A stretch of DNA of 64,000 nt from Rodentibacter sp. JRC1 (GTDB lineage Bacteria; Pseudomonadota; Gammaproteobacteria; Enterobacterales; Pasteurellaceae): contig NZ_BPWA01000001.1 of the NCBI RefSeq assembly GCF_020521555.1, forward strand, positions 434,001 to 498,000, written 5' to 3'. A model generated the notes under the pieces. It did not search any database, was not told the DNA's origin, and saw only the letters and a program-made list of their open reading frames with translations. A program made the position numbers and the translations under genes. This document shows, in pieces, positions 8,411-17,991 of the stretch. The stretch's first letter is position 1; each line of letters opens with the position of its first letter.

Positions 8411-9196
8411 TTAAATCAATCGACTACCGAAATAAGCAATCGTGAGTAAGATAATACCTGAAATAGAGTAAATAATCATCCTTTTTCCGCGCCATCCGAG
8501 TTTCCAATGGCCGAAAAGAGCAATACCAAACACAAGCCAAGCCAGAAATGAAAAGATGCCTTTGTGAATATTTTCCACGGTTAATACATTCATAGAATGA
8601 TAAATGCCTGAAATTAAGGTTAAAGTCAGCAACAATTCTCCCGTTGCAAATAAATGGGAAAAATGACGCTCCACGGTCATTAATGAGGGTATCACCGCTG
8701 AAAAGGCGGTTTTTTTGGCTTTGAGACTACGATCAATCCAAGCTATCTGAATCGCATAAAGGGTTGCGATAACACAAACGGAATAGGTAAAAATCGACAA
8801 ACCGATGTGAAACAACATCGCCGAATCTTGATTTAACAATCGGATAAGATGGCTTGGCATAAATGTCGCCAAAATAAGATTAAGAACGGAAAAGGAAAAT
8901 ACAATCGGCAATAAAAACCAAATCGAATTAACGATCAACATTGCCAACACCGCCAACGCCGCAATGCTCACACTCATCAATGAACTGATTTCCACAAGGG
9001 TAAAGGTGTGTAATTCCGCCAGTTCCCGCAACGAAGGATAAAGACTTGCCGCGTGAAAAATAATACCTGTAAGTGCGGTCAAAAAAAACGGCATTTTTCT
9101 CGGACGGTATTGGGCTTTATCTGCGGAATTAAGTAACGGCAGAATCATTAAAACGCTCGCCAAATAAAAAAGTATCGAAAAAATAGCAAACCACAT
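8411..9196 (-). CDS. ypjD: Cytochrome c assembly-like membrane protein YpjD
   Basis: A 261-residue protein with about eight transmembrane segments, of the CcsA/CcmC-like 'cytochrome C assembly' family. In E. coli the homologue lies in the same place, between ffh and corB, and was renamed corE on genetic evidence linking it to cobalt/magnesium resistance. The shared neighbourhood with corB here supports a role in that pathway over haem delivery; this is inference. It is transcribed divergently from ffh and in the same direction as corB. An uptake signal lies inside near 9071. Confidence 0.8.
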   Translation of the reverse strand: MWFAIFSILFYLASVLMILPLLNSADKAQYRPRKMPFFLTALTGIIFHAASLYPSLRELAELHTFTLVEISSLMSVSIAALAVLAMLIVNSIWFLLPIVFSFSVLNLILATFMPSHLIRLLNQDSAMLFHIGLSIFTYSVCVIATLYAIQIAWIDRSLKAKKTAFSAVIPSLMTVERHFSHLFATGELLLTLTLISGIYHSMNVLTVENIHKGIFSFLAWLVFGIALFGHWKLGWRGKRMIIYSISGIILLTIAYFGSRLI

Positions 9197-9338
9197 AATT
9201 CATTCTCGCTTATTAGGAATAATTCGTATTTTACCGTTCTCATCAATGATTCGCTATAAATTTATTTGAAATGATGAAAAACGCCCAAAATTCGGTATAA
9301 TCACGACAATTTTTTTGAATAAAAAACAGGATTTTATT

Positions 9339-10727
9339 ATGTTTGAGAATCTTTCCGATCGCCTCTCAAAAACACTACGCAATATTACAGGTAAAGGTCG
9401 CCTGACTGAAGATAATATTAAAGATACGCTGCGTGAAGTGCGTATGGCATTACTGGAAGCGGATGTGGCATTACCGGTGGTTCGCGAATTTATCGCTAAA
9501 GTGAAAGAAAGTGCCCTAGGCGAAGAAGTCAACAAAAGTTTAACACCGGGGCAAGAATTCTTAAAAATCGTTCAACGTGAACTTGAAAAAGCCATGGGCG
9601 AATCCAACGAAAGTTTAAACCTTGCCACTCAACCGCCGGCGGTGATCCTAATGGCCGGTTTACAAGGGGCGGGGAAAACGACCAGCGTTGGAAAGCTTGC
9701 AAAATTCTTACGCGAACGTCATAAAAAGAAAGTATTGGTCGTATCGGCGGACGTGTACCGCCCAGCCGCTATCAAACAACTTGAAACCTTAGCACAATCC
9801 GTGGGTGTCGATTTTTTCCCGTCTGATGTAAAACAAAATCCGGTAGATATTGCCAAAGCAGCCCTTGCCGATGCAAAACTTAAATTCTACGATGTACTCA
9901 TTGTGGATACTGCCGGTCGCTTACATGTTGACAGCGAAATGATGGAGGAAATTAAACAAATCCATATGGCATTGACCCCGATTGAAACACTATTCACCGT
10001 AGATGCTATGACAGGTCAAGATGCGGCAAATACAGCCAAAGCCTTCAATGAAGCTTTACCACTAACCGGCGTTATTCTAACCAAAGTAGATGGTGATGCA
10101 CGTGGCGGGGCGGCATTATCGATTCGTCAAATCACCGGTAAACCGATTAAATTCTTAGGGGTTGGCGAGAAAACCGAAGCCCTTGAGCCATTCCATCCGG
10201 ATCGTGTAGCCTCCCGTATTCTTGGTATGGGTGATGTACTGTCGCTTATTGAAGATCTTGAGCGTTCAGTTGATCGCGAAAAAGCGGAAAAGATGGCACA
10301 AAAATTCAAAAAAGGGGATGCTTTTACTTTAGATGATTTCCGTGAACAACTTGTCGAAATGAAAAAAATGGGCGGTATGATGTCTATGTTGGAAAAACTG
10401 CCCGGCGCAAAAAATTTACCGGATCACGTAAAAAATCAAGTAGATGACAAAATGTTCATAAAAATGGAAGCCATTATAAATTCTATGACGCTAAGAGAGC
10501 GCGCCAATCCGGAGATCATCAAAGGCTCTCGCCGGCGCCGTATTGCATTAGGCTCCGGCACACAAGTGCAAGATGTGAACAAATTACTCAAACAATTTGA
10601 TGAAATGCAAAGAATGATGAAAAAAATGCGTAAAGGCGGTATGTCAAAAATGATGCGTGGAATGCAAGGCTTAATGGGCGGCGGTATGGGCGGTCTCGGC
10701 AAACTAGGGGGAATGTTTAAACGCTAA
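9339..10727 (+). CDS. ffh: Signal recognition particle GTPase Ffh (SRP54)
   Basis: A 462-residue protein with the NG GTPase domain (P-loop GLQGAGKT at about residues 107-114, DTAGR, TKVDGDARGG) and a C-terminal methionine-rich M domain (about 320-462) that binds 4.5S RNA and signal sequences. It delivers inner-membrane proteins to FtsY and SecYEG/YidC. I start at the ATG at 9339 (MFENLSDRLS), which matches the family, not the earlier in-frame codon at 9315. It diverges from ypjD. Repeat copy B follows. Confidence 0.97.
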   Translation: MFENLSDRLSKTLRNITGKGRLTEDNIKDTLREVRMALLEADVALPVVREFIAKVKESALGEEVNKSLTPGQEFLKIVQRELEKAMGESNESLNLATQPPAVILMAGLQGAGKTTSVGKLAKFLRERHKKKVLVVSADVYRPAAIKQLETLAQSVGVDFFPSDVKQNPVDIAKAALADAKLKFYDVLIVDTAGRLHVDSEMMEEIKQIHMALTPIETLFTVDAMTGQDAANTAKAFNEALPLTGVILTKVDGDARGGAALSIRQITGKPIKFLGVGEKTEALEPFHPDRVASRILGMGDVLSLIEDLERSVDREKAEKMAQKFKKGDAFTLDDFREQLVEMKKMGGMMSMLEKLPGAKNLPDHVKNQVDDKMFIKMEAIINSMTLRERANPEIIKGSRRRRIALGSGTQVQDVNKLLKQFDEMQRMMKKMRKGGMSKMMRGMQGLMGGGMGGLGKLGGMFKR

Positions 10728-10734
10728 AAACAAT

Positions 10735-10868
10735 AAAGTGCGATCAGGAAAATCAAAATTTTTTCGGAATCATGTAACAGTAACACAATCTATTATTTTT
10801 GAATAACGTAAACCGTGTTCCTGCATCATGCAAGTGACGAATAATACCGAATTTTTGACCGCACTTTT
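10735..10868. repeat. Dispersed inverted repeat, copy B
   Basis: A degenerate left uptake signal (AAAGTGCGATC), an arm CGGAATCATGTAACAGTAAC, a right arm ending AATAATACCG and a right uptake signal at 10858-10867. It sits between the convergent genes ffh and yidC. Confidence 0.65.
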
Positions 10869-10930
10869 TACTATTAGACGAAAGTCGAACTATAGTAAAA
10901 AAACTCTCATAAAAATTTTTAGTTGGCAGT

Positions 10931-10958
10931 AAAAAAGCACCTATTAGGTGCTTTTTTT
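10931..10958. terminator. Terminator of yidC (bidirectional)
   Basis: AAAAAAGCACCT, short loop, AGGTGCTTTTTTT immediately after yidC; T-rich on both strands. Confidence 0.8.
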
Positions 10959-10963
10959 GATTC

Positions 10964-12586
10964 TTATTTTTTACTGGAATGTAACCCTTTTTTCTCTAAT
11001 CCACGGTAGATTAATTGCTGCTGTACGATAGTAATTAAGTTAGATACTAACCAATAAAGTACCAGTCCCGCCGGGAACCAAAGGAAGAAAAACATAAAGA
11101 TCAACGGCATAAAATTCATCACTTTTTGTTGCATCGGATCAGCCACCGGTGTCGGCGACATTTTCTGCAACAAGTACATAGAAATCCCCATTAAGATCGG
11201 CAGAATATAATACGGATCTTGTGCGGATAAATCTTGAATCCAACCAAAGAACGGAGCATGGCGAAGTTCAACCGCTTCCATAAACGTCCAGTACAATGCG
11301 ATGAAAATCGGCATTTGGAGAAGAATCGGTAGACAACCGCCTAATGGATTTACTTTTTCTTCTTTATAAAGTTTCATCATTTCTTGGCTCATACGTTGGC
11401 GATCGTCACCGAAACGTTCACGCATTTCCTGCATTTTCGGTTGCAACATGCGCATCTTCGCCATAGAAGTATATTGTGCTTTCGTCAATGGATATAAAAT
11501 GGCTTTCACCACAATAGTCACACAGATAATCGCCAAGCCCCAGTTAGATACGATACCTTGAATAAAGGTCAATAACCAGAACAACGGCTTCGCAATAAAC
11601 CAAGCCCAACCATAATCAACAGTTAAATCCAAGTGATTTGCCACTTTTGCCATTTCATTCTGAAGTTTTGGCCCTGTCCATAAAGTGCTGGAAATTGTTT
11701 CTTGTGCACCGGATGGAATTGTTACGACTGAACCACGATAACCTATGGAAGCAACATTATTTTTGCTATCTGTAATCGTATAAAATTGATTATCGACATC
11801 TTGATTCGGAATCCATGCAGACACAAAATAGTGTTGCAGCACAGCCACCCAACCTGCTTTGGTGTTAATTGAAAGATTTGCATCTTTCATATCGGAAAAG
11901 CTGTATTTTTTGTAGTTGGTTTCAGAGGAAGAATAGGCTCCACCGGTATAAGTCGGCATCGCTACGTTACCGGAGCTTTCTACAAGTGTATGTTTTAACT
12001 GACCATAAGGCTCGACTTCAATCGCTTCGCCACTTTGGTTATTGATTTTGTAATCCACTCCCACATCATAGCTACCACGTTTTAAAACAAATACTTTTTG
12101 ATAGGTCACACCGTCTTTTTCAAAGATTAACGGCACGGAAAGCGAATCCTGACCTTCCGCCAGTTTAAAGCTATCGCCTTCAATTTGATATTGCGCACGA
12201 CCTGATTTCGTATCAATACCATTTTTACCAATCAAACCGCTTTGCGCAATATATACGTGTTCCGGAGAATCTTTTAACAACACAAAAGGCGTTTTAGAAT
12301 CTAATTCCGAATCATATTTTAACAATTCGGAACTCACCACATCACCGCCCAATGTATCCACTTTCAAGCGGAAAACATCATTTTCTAAGGTGATAAGGCG
12401 ACCTTTAACTTGTGAATTAGTCGCAATTTGAGCGGATGAAGAAGAACTTGCAGGGACATCTGAAGTCATTGAAACCGTTTGTTCAGCTACCGGCGGTGGA
12501 GGATTTTTATCCATTTGCCATTGCTGATAAACAAGGAAAGAAATAAAAATTAGTGCTAACACTAACAGGCTACGTCTTGAGTCCAT
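10964..12586 (-). CDS. yidC: Membrane protein insertase YidC
   Basis: A 540-residue insertase of the YidC/Oxa1/Alb3 family. It has an N-terminal transmembrane helix (about 5-22), a large periplasmic domain (about 60-340) and five C-terminal helices forming the insertion groove, with the cytoplasmic coiled hairpin ([20 protein letters not shown]). It acts alone or with SecYEG and receives clients from the SRP route whose GTPase is encoded next door. Its ATG shares a base with the yidD stop, and it is the last gene of the rpmH-rnpA-yidD-yidC run. Confidence 0.97.
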   Translation of the reverse strand: MDSRRSLLVLALIFISFLVYQQWQMDKNPPPPVAEQTVSMTSDVPASSSSSAQIATNSQVKGRLITLENDVFRLKVDTLGGDVVSSELLKYDSELDSKTPFVLLKDSPEHVYIAQSGLIGKNGIDTKSGRAQYQIEGDSFKLAEGQDSLSVPLIFEKDGVTYQKVFVLKRGSYDVGVDYKINNQSGEAIEVEPYGQLKHTLVESSGNVAMPTYTGGAYSSSETNYKKYSFSDMKDANLSINTKAGWVAVLQHYFVSAWIPNQDVDNQFYTITDSKNNVASIGYRGSVVTIPSGAQETISSTLWTGPKLQNEMAKVANHLDLTVDYGWAWFIAKPLFWLLTFIQGIVSNWGLAIICVTIVVKAILYPLTKAQYTSMAKMRMLQPKMQEMRERFGDDRQRMSQEMMKLYKEEKVNPLGGCLPILLQMPIFIALYWTFMEAVELRHAPFFGWIQDLSAQDPYYILPILMGISMYLLQKMSPTPVADPMQQKVMNFMPLIFMFFFLWFPAGLVLYWLVSNLITIVQQQLIYRGLEKKGLHSSKK

Positions 12587-12846
12587 TATTTTTTCTCATC
12601 ATTATTATTAATCTTCGGCGGAACGGGATCGAATCCACCGGCATTCAAAGGGTGACATTTTAATACACGTTTTAATGTAAGCCAACCACCTTTTAGCGCA
12701 CCGTGTGTTTTTAACGCCTCAATGCCATAACACGAACAACTTGGTACAAATCGACAACGAGGACCAATTAGAGGACTAATGGTAACCTGATAAACACGAA
12801 TTAAGCCAATTAAGATTTTTGCGCCAAACGAACGTGTCGCATCCAT
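12586..12846 (-). CDS. yidD: Membrane protein insertion efficiency factor YidD
   Basis: An 86-residue protein with the conserved haemolytic-like core [27 protein letters not shown], including the three cysteines, and an N-terminal amphipathic helix. It aids YidC-dependent insertion at the inner membrane. It overlaps the 3' end of rnpA by 37 bases and yidC by one base, as in most Proteobacteria, so expression is tightly coupled. Confidence 0.95.
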   Translation of the reverse strand: MDATRSFGAKILIGLIRVYQVTISPLIGPRCRFVPSCSCYGIEALKTHGALKGGWLTLKRVLKCHPLNAGGFDPVPPKINNNDEKK

Positions 12847-13169
12847 AATTTTTCCAGTGTCTGATAAAAAGTTGCATTATCGAGCCTACCAATTCCCCCT
12901 TTTGCCACAAAAACAAAATCATAAGCGGGAAGATGATGTTGCGATAAACGAAAACTTTCACGCACCAAACGCTTTATTCTATTGCGATCATGCGCACGTT
13001 TTAAATGTTTTTTGGCAACGGTCAAACCTAAGCGGGGGTGCTCAAGATTATTTTTTCGGGCTAGTATAGTGATTTCAGGGGTGCTGGCTCGAAGCGGCTG
13101 TTCGAAGACATATTTGAATTGGGAGGGAGTCAACAAACGCAACTCCCTAGGAAAGTTTAGCTTAACCAC
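12810..13169 (-). CDS. rnpA: Ribonuclease P protein component
   Basis: A 119-residue basic protein with the RNA-binding signature [10 protein letters not shown] (residues 62-71). It binds the RNase P RNA and helps trim tRNA 5' leaders. It lies 12 bases downstream of rpmH in the universal rpmH-rnpA pair and overlaps yidD. Confidence 0.96.
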   Translation of the reverse strand: MVKLNFPRELRLLTPSQFKYVFEQPLRASTPEITILARKNNLEHPRLGLTVAKKHLKRAHDRNRIKRLVRESFRLSQHHLPAYDFVFVAKGGIGRLDNATFYQTLEKLWMRHVRLAQKS

Positions 13170-13181
13170 TGAGTACAGCGA

Positions 13182-13316
13182 TTATGCAGATAAACTTTTA
13201 CGACCTTTAGCACGACGACGAGCTAAAACTTGACGGCCGTTTTTTGTTGCCATACGGGCACGAAAACCGTGAGTACGGCTACGTTTTAATACAGAAGGTT
13301 GAAATGTACGTTTCAT
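13182..13316 (-). CDS. rpmH: 50S ribosomal protein L34
   Basis: A 44-residue, very basic protein starting [18 protein letters not shown] and ending KSLSA, the standard L34. Its stop is the TTA complement at 13182-13184. It heads the rnpA-yidD-yidC operon and is divergent from dnaA. Confidence 0.97.
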
Positions 13317-13386
13317 TGTAATCTACCTAAGTCAGAAATGTTTTAGTGTTTTGAATCCAAAACAAGAGTTATAAAAATAGAGCGCG

Positions 13387-13415
13387 ATTTTACTTATAAA
13401 TCAGGCTTACGTCAA
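13387..13415 (-). promoter_or_regulatory. Promoter of rpmH
   Basis: On the minus strand TTGACG (13410-13415), 17 bases, TAAAAT (13387-13392), about 70 bases before the rpmH ATG. The rest of the 316-base rpmH-dnaA gap is AT-rich and has no recognisable DnaA boxes (TTATNCACA), so I do not call an origin here. Confidence 0.65.
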
Positions 13416-13632
13416 ACAAAGAAACGGATTTTTGTAAAACAAATTTCCATTCCTTTAAAAATCGGGGCGATTATACGGATTTCAGGCAAAATCTCAAGCC
13501 ACCTTTTTTGTTTTGTGTTTTTTCTTTTTCGACGGAAGATTTTTTCCCGAGATTATTGTAAAATTCACGGAAATTTTTAACCGCACTTTAAACAACAATA
13601 TTACAAGCAAAAATAACTAAGGATAATTTATC

Positions 13633-14997
13633 GTGAGCCTTTCCAATCTTTGGCAAGATTGCCTTTCTCAATTACAAGATCAAGTTTCCGCTACCGATTT
13701 AAGTACTTGGCTGCGCCCTTTACAGGCGGATATTATCTCTAACGATCAAATTATCCTTTATGCCTCCAATATGTTTGTAAAAGGATGGGTTGAAACCCAT
13801 TATTTAGCGCAAATTCATCAAATTTGCCAAGCGCTTGCGCAAAACCCCAATTTACAGATTATTTTAAAAGAAGGGGTGAAGCCTACGCCTAAATCAGCTC
13901 CTATTTCACCGACAATATCTCAATCGATAGAAAGTGCGGTCAATTTTGAGCCTAAAATTGAAAAAGCGTTGAAATTTGAATCTCATCTCAACACCAAACA
14001 TTTATTTGAAAATTTTGTAGAAGGTAAATCAAACCAACTTGCGCGTGCAGTAGGGCAAAAACTGGCGCAAGCGCCGGGTGAAGCCGCCGCAAACCCGTTC
14101 TTTTTATATGGTGGAACAGGCTTAGGTAAAACCCACTTATTGCATGCTATCGGTAACGGTATTTTAGCGAACAAACCCAATGCTCGCGTTCTTTATATTC
14201 ACGCCAACAATTTTATGCAGCATATGGTAAAGGCGATGCGCGATAACAATATGGAACAATTTAAAAAATTTTACCGTTCCTTAGACGCATTGCTTGTCGA
14301 TGACATTCAATTTTTTGCTGAGAAAGAAAAAACCCAAGAAGAATTTTTCCATATTTTCAATAACTTATTTGAGACCGGTCGGCAAATTATTTTAACTTCT
14401 GATCGCTATCCCAAAGAAATCGAAAAAATTGAAGAACGTTTAAAATCACGCTTCGGCTGGGGATTAACCACTGCCATTGAACCACCTGATTTAGAAACGC
14501 GCGTTGCTATTTTGTTGAAAAAAGCCGAAGAACATCAAATGTATTTACCGGAAGAAGTGGCATTTTTCATAGCACAGCGCTTACGCACCAATGTACGTGA
14601 GCTTGAAGGTGCGCTCAATCGGGTAAAAGCAATGCAGGATTTCAGAGGCGGTGAAATCAATATTGATTTTGTGCGTGAAACCTTAAAAGATATTCTTGCT
14701 TTACAAGAGCGCTTGGTCACTATTGACAACATTCAAAAAACCGTGGCGGAATATTATCGAATCAAGGTATCGGATTTAAAATCCAAAAGTCGTCAGCGTT
14801 CTGTTACACGTCCACGTCAAATCGCAATGGCGCTCGCCAAAGAACTGACAAACCGCAGTTTGCCTGAAATCGGACGGGCATTTGATCGGGATCACACAAC
14901 AGTTCTCAACGCTTGCCGTGAAGTTCCCAAATTCCGTGAAAAAGATAACAGTATTCAAGAAGATTGGGCGAATTTAATTCGTACCTTATCTGCATAA
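13633..14997 (+). CDS. dnaA: Chromosomal replication initiator DnaA
   Basis: A 454-residue AAA+ initiator. Domain I (about 1-85), a variable linker, then the ATPase with Walker A GGTGLGKT (160-167) and Walker [10 protein letters not shown] (DD at 223-224), and a C-terminal helix-turn-helix with the signature [14 protein letters not shown]. It binds DnaA boxes and melts the origin. The start is GTG at 13633, seven bases after AAGGA. dnaA-dnaN-recF form one operon, without gyrB behind. An uptake signal lies in the linker (ESAVNF). Confidence 0.97.
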   Translation: MSLSNLWQDCLSQLQDQVSATDLSTWLRPLQADIISNDQIILYASNMFVKGWVETHYLAQIHQICQALAQNPNLQIILKEGVKPTPKSAPISPTISQSIESAVNFEPKIEKALKFESHLNTKHLFENFVEGKSNQLARAVGQKLAQAPGEAAANPFFLYGGTGLGKTHLLHAIGNGILANKPNARVLYIHANNFMQHMVKAMRDNNMEQFKKFYRSLDALLVDDIQFFAEKEKTQEEFFHIFNNLFETGRQIILTSDRYPKEIEKIEERLKSRFGWGLTTAIEPPDLETRVAILLKKAEEHQMYLPEEVAFFIAQRLRTNVRELEGALNRVKAMQDFRGGEINIDFVRETLKDILALQERLVTIDNIQKTVAEYYRIKVSDLKSKSRQRSVTRPRQIAMALAKELTNRSLPEIGRAFDRDHTTVLNACREVPKFREKDNSIQEDWANLIRTLSA

Positions 14998-15006
14998 GGA
15001 GCCATC

Positions 15007-16107
15007 ATGCAATTTAATATTTCAAGAGAAAATCTATTAAAACCTTTACAGCAAGTTTGTGGCGTATTAAGCAGTCGCCCGAATATTCCTGTGCTAAACA
15101 ACGTATTACTCCATATCGAAGACAATCAATTAACGATCACCGGCACGGATTTAGAAGTTGAACTTTCCAGCCAAACACAGCTTTCTTCTTCCTCTGCAAA
15201 TGGCACTTTCACTATTCCGGCAAAAAAATTCCTTGATATTTGTCGCACCTTATCGGATGAATTTGAAATTACCGTTACTTTTGAAGAAGACCGTGCAATT
15301 ATACAATCCGGAAGAAGTAAATTTAACCTCACAACCCTACCGGCGGAGGAATATCCGAATTTAACCGATTGGCAATCGGAAGTAGATTTTGCCTTACCGC
15401 AAAATACATTACGCCGTTTGATAGAAGCCACCCAATTTTCTATGGCTAACCAAGATGCGCGTTATTTCTTAAACGGTATGAAATTTGAAACGGAAGGCAA
15501 CTTACTTCGCACCGTAGCGACTGATGGGCACCGTCTCGCCGTTTGTACTATTCCGCTGGAGCAAGAATTACAAAATCACGCCGTCATTTTGCCGCGGAAA
15601 GGGGTTTTGGAACTAAACCGTCTATTAGAAAGCAGTGATGAACCCGCACGTTTACAAATCGGCACAAATAACCTTCGTATTCACCTCAATCACATTGTTT
15701 TTACCTCAAAACTCATTGATGGTCGTTTCCCTGATTATCGCCGCGTACTACCACGTAATGCGACCAAAATCGTAGAAGGCAATTGGGAATCATTAAAACA
15801 AGCTTTTGTTCGAGCCTCAATTCTTTCTAATGAACGCGTTCGTAGCGTTCGCTTAAATTTAAGTGAAAACCAACTAAAAATAACCGCCTCGAACCCTGAG
15901 CACGAAGTCGCAGAAGAAATTGTCGATGTCGCCTACTCCGGTGAGGAATTAGAAGTCGGTTTCAACGTCACTTACATTTTAGATGTATTAAACGCATTAA
16001 AATGCCAACAAGTACGTATTCGCTTAACGGATGCCTCATCAAGCTGCTTAATTGAAAATTGTGAAGATAGCAGCAGCGAATACGTGATAATGCCAATGCG
16101 TCTGTAA
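15007..16107 (+). CDS. dnaN: DNA polymerase III beta sliding clamp
   Basis: A 366-residue protein of the expected length for the three-domain clamp, ending in the typical VIMPMRL. The dimer encircles DNA and gives processivity to Pol III. It follows dnaA after 9 bases with an AAGGAG ribosome site and is followed by recF after one base. Confidence 0.97.
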   Translation: MQFNISRENLLKPLQQVCGVLSSRPNIPVLNNVLLHIEDNQLTITGTDLEVELSSQTQLSSSSANGTFTIPAKKFLDICRTLSDEFEITVTFEEDRAIIQSGRSKFNLTTLPAEEYPNLTDWQSEVDFALPQNTLRRLIEATQFSMANQDARYFLNGMKFETEGNLLRTVATDGHRLAVCTIPLEQELQNHAVILPRKGVLELNRLLESSDEPARLQIGTNNLRIHLNHIVFTSKLIDGRFPDYRRVLPRNATKIVEGNWESLKQAFVRASILSNERVRSVRLNLSENQLKITASNPEHEVAEEIVDVAYSGEELEVGFNVTYILDVLNALKCQQVRIRLTDASSSCLIENCEDSSSEYVIMPMRL

Positions 16108-16108
16108 G

Positions 16109-17191
16109 ATGGCTATTACCCGCTTATTTGTTGAAAAATTTAGAAATCTAAATGCCGTGGATCTGGAATTGGATCACGGCTTTAACTTTTTGATGGGAAA
16201 TAACGGCAGCGGAAAAACCAGCCTACTTGAAGCGATTTTTTATTTAGGCCACGGGCGCTCTTTTAAAAGTGCGGTCACAAATCGCATTATTTCTTACAAT
16301 GAACCTCACTTTACGCTTTTCGGACAAATTCAAGAAGGGCAGCACCAATGGTCAGTCGGGTTACAGAAGCTACGACAAGGAAATACCCTCGTAAAAATCA
16401 ATGGTGAAGACGGCAATAAAATCGCTGATCTTGCTCATTTGCTTCCTATGCAGCTCATCACCCCGGAAGGTTTAACATTATTAAACGGCGGCCCAAGTTA
16501 TCGCCGAGCCTTTCTAGATTGGGGATTATTTCACCATCATACCCACTTCCATTCCGCTTGGAGCAACCTGAATCGTTTGTTAAAACAACGAAATGCAGCC
16601 CTGAATCAGCTTCAACCTTATGAAGCGATAAAAGTGTGGGATATTGAATTGGCAAAACTTGCACATCAAGTCAGTGATTGGCGGACCGAATATGCCGAAG
16701 CATTACGTCCGGAAATAGAACAAACTTGTCGGTTATTTTTACCCGAGTTAGAAATTAACGTAAGTTTTCATCAAGGTTGGGATAAAAATATCGAATACGG
16801 CGATTTACTTCTCCAAAATTTTGAACGTGATAAAGCCTTAGGTTATACCTTTTCCGGTCCCCAAAAATCCGATTTTCGTTTTAAAGCCAACGGATTGCCG
16901 GTCGAAGATGTCCTTTCACGCGGTCAATTAAAATTGCTAATGTGCGCCTTACGCCTTGCCCAAGGGGAGCATTTAATGAAAGAAAAACAGCGTTCTTGCA
17001 TTTTCTTAATTGATGACTTCGCTTCCGAGTTGGATCAATTCAAACGCGCCCTACTTGCAGAACGCTTACAACAAAGTAATTCGCAAGTGTTTGTAACCGC
17101 CATCACCCAAAGACAACTAAAAGAAATGCAAATGAAAACATCGGGATTATTTGAGGTGAAAGAGGGCGTAATTAGTCCATTGGCAAAATGA
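16109..17191 (+). CDS. recF: DNA replication and repair protein RecF
   Basis: A 360-residue SMC-like ATPase with Walker A GNNGSGKT (30-37), the signature region VLSRGQLKLLMCALRLAQG and Walker B FLIDDFASELD. It loads RecA at gaps with RecOR. Third gene of the dnaA operon; the ATG lies one base after the dnaN stop. An uptake signal is in frame near 16268. Confidence 0.95.
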   Translation: MAITRLFVEKFRNLNAVDLELDHGFNFLMGNNGSGKTSLLEAIFYLGHGRSFKSAVTNRIISYNEPHFTLFGQIQEGQHQWSVGLQKLRQGNTLVKINGEDGNKIADLAHLLPMQLITPEGLTLLNGGPSYRRAFLDWGLFHHHTHFHSAWSNLNRLLKQRNAALNQLQPYEAIKVWDIELAKLAHQVSDWRTEYAEALRPEIEQTCRLFLPELEINVSFHQGWDKNIEYGDLLLQNFERDKALGYTFSGPQKSDFRFKANGLPVEDVLSRGQLKLLMCALRLAQGEHLMKEKQRSCIFLIDDFASELDQFKRALLAERLQQSNSQVFVTAITQRQLKEMQMKTSGLFEVKEGVISPLAK

Positions 17192-17209
17192 AAATAATTT
17201 CATTATGCC

Positions 17210-17290
17210 GGTAGGGGCGGCCCCTGTGTCCGTCCCCACAACATTTTGTATAAGGCTGCATAATACTGGAAAAAATTGACCGCACTTTTT
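17210..17290. repeat. Dispersed repeat copy C (right half) with a GC-rich hairpin
   Basis: The right arm (TTTTGTATAAGGCTGCATAA, then TACTGG) and uptake signal (17278-17288) are present; the left arm is missing. In its place is GGGGCGGCCCCTGTGTCC with a following GTCCCC, a GC-rich hairpin unlike its surroundings. It lies between the convergent genes recF and iscX. Confidence 0.6.
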
Positions 17291-17365
17291 ATTAAACATT
17301 TAGAAAGAACTTTCTTAATCCACTATTTCGTTAATCTCATTACAACAAAAGATCGTACAAATGAA

Positions 17366-17396
17366 AAAACCGCCAAGAAAATTCAAGGCGGTTTTA
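17366..17396. terminator. Terminator of the isc operon
   Basis: AAAACCGCC (17366-17374), loop, GGCGGTTTT (17387-17395); on the minus strand it ends in six Ts just after iscX. Confidence 0.75.
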
Positions 17397-17414
17397 TTTC
17401 AATGCTTTTAAACA

Positions 17415-17612
17415 CTAATCTTCATACTCTTCCAACCATTTTAATAAAATGGCTTCAAGAATCGCTTCATTAGATTTTTGCGGATCATCATCAAAACCTT
17501 CCAATTCGCAAATCCATTGATGTAAATCCGTAAAACGAACCGTTTTCGGATCAAGTTCCGGATTACGATCATATAATTCTTCTGCGATAAGTTGTGCTTC
17601 GGTCCACTTCAT
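17415..17612 (-). CDS. iscX: Fe-S assembly accessory protein IscX
   Basis: A 65-residue acidic protein of the IscX/YfhJ family ([20 protein letters not shown]...[10 protein letters not shown]). It binds IscS and iron and tunes cysteine desulfurase activity. Last gene of the isc operon; its ATG overlaps the fdx stop by one base. Confidence 0.95.
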   Translation of the reverse strand: MKWTEAQLIAEELYDRNPELDPKTVRFTDLHQWICELEGFDDDPQKSNEAILEAILLKWLEEYED

Positions 17613-17953
17613 TAATGTGCCGCCTCATTTGCATGGTTAAGATTATATTTTGGAATTTCCACGACCAGATCTTCATCGCCGACAACACATTGGCAAGAAA
17701 GGCGACTGTCCATTTCTAACCCCCAAGCCTTATCTAGCATATCTTCTTCTTGATCGCTTGTGTCATTTAAAGAATCAAAACCCTCGCGGATAATGACATG
17801 ACAAGTGGTACAGGCGCAAGAACCGTCACAAGCGTGATGAATTTCTACACCGGCATTATGCGCCACCTCAAGTAGGTTATCACCTGCAGCGGCATCCACC
17901 ACCATACCTTCCGGACAAAATTCTTCATTTGGTAAAAAAATAACTTTTGGCAT
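17612..17953 (-). CDS. fdx: Isc-type [2Fe-2S] ferredoxin
   Basis: A 113-residue adrenodoxin-type ferredoxin with cysteines at 42, 48, 51 and 87 that match the cluster ligands of E. coli Fdx. It supplies electrons for cluster assembly on IscU. Positioned after hscA as in other isc operons. Confidence 0.96.
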   Translation of the reverse strand: MPKVIFLPNEEFCPEGMVVDAAAGDNLLEVAHNAGVEIHHACDGSCACTTCHVIIREGFDSLNDTSDQEEDMLDKAWGLEMDSRLSCQCVVGDEDLVVEIPKYNLNHANEAAH

Positions 17954-17991
17954 AATACTTTCCTCAAAATAATTTAAAATTTGACCGCACT

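Noticed and set aside
13317..13632. Replication origin between rpmH and dnaA
   Set aside because: No TTATNCACA-type DnaA boxes or 13-mers; in this family the origin is usually not at dnaA.
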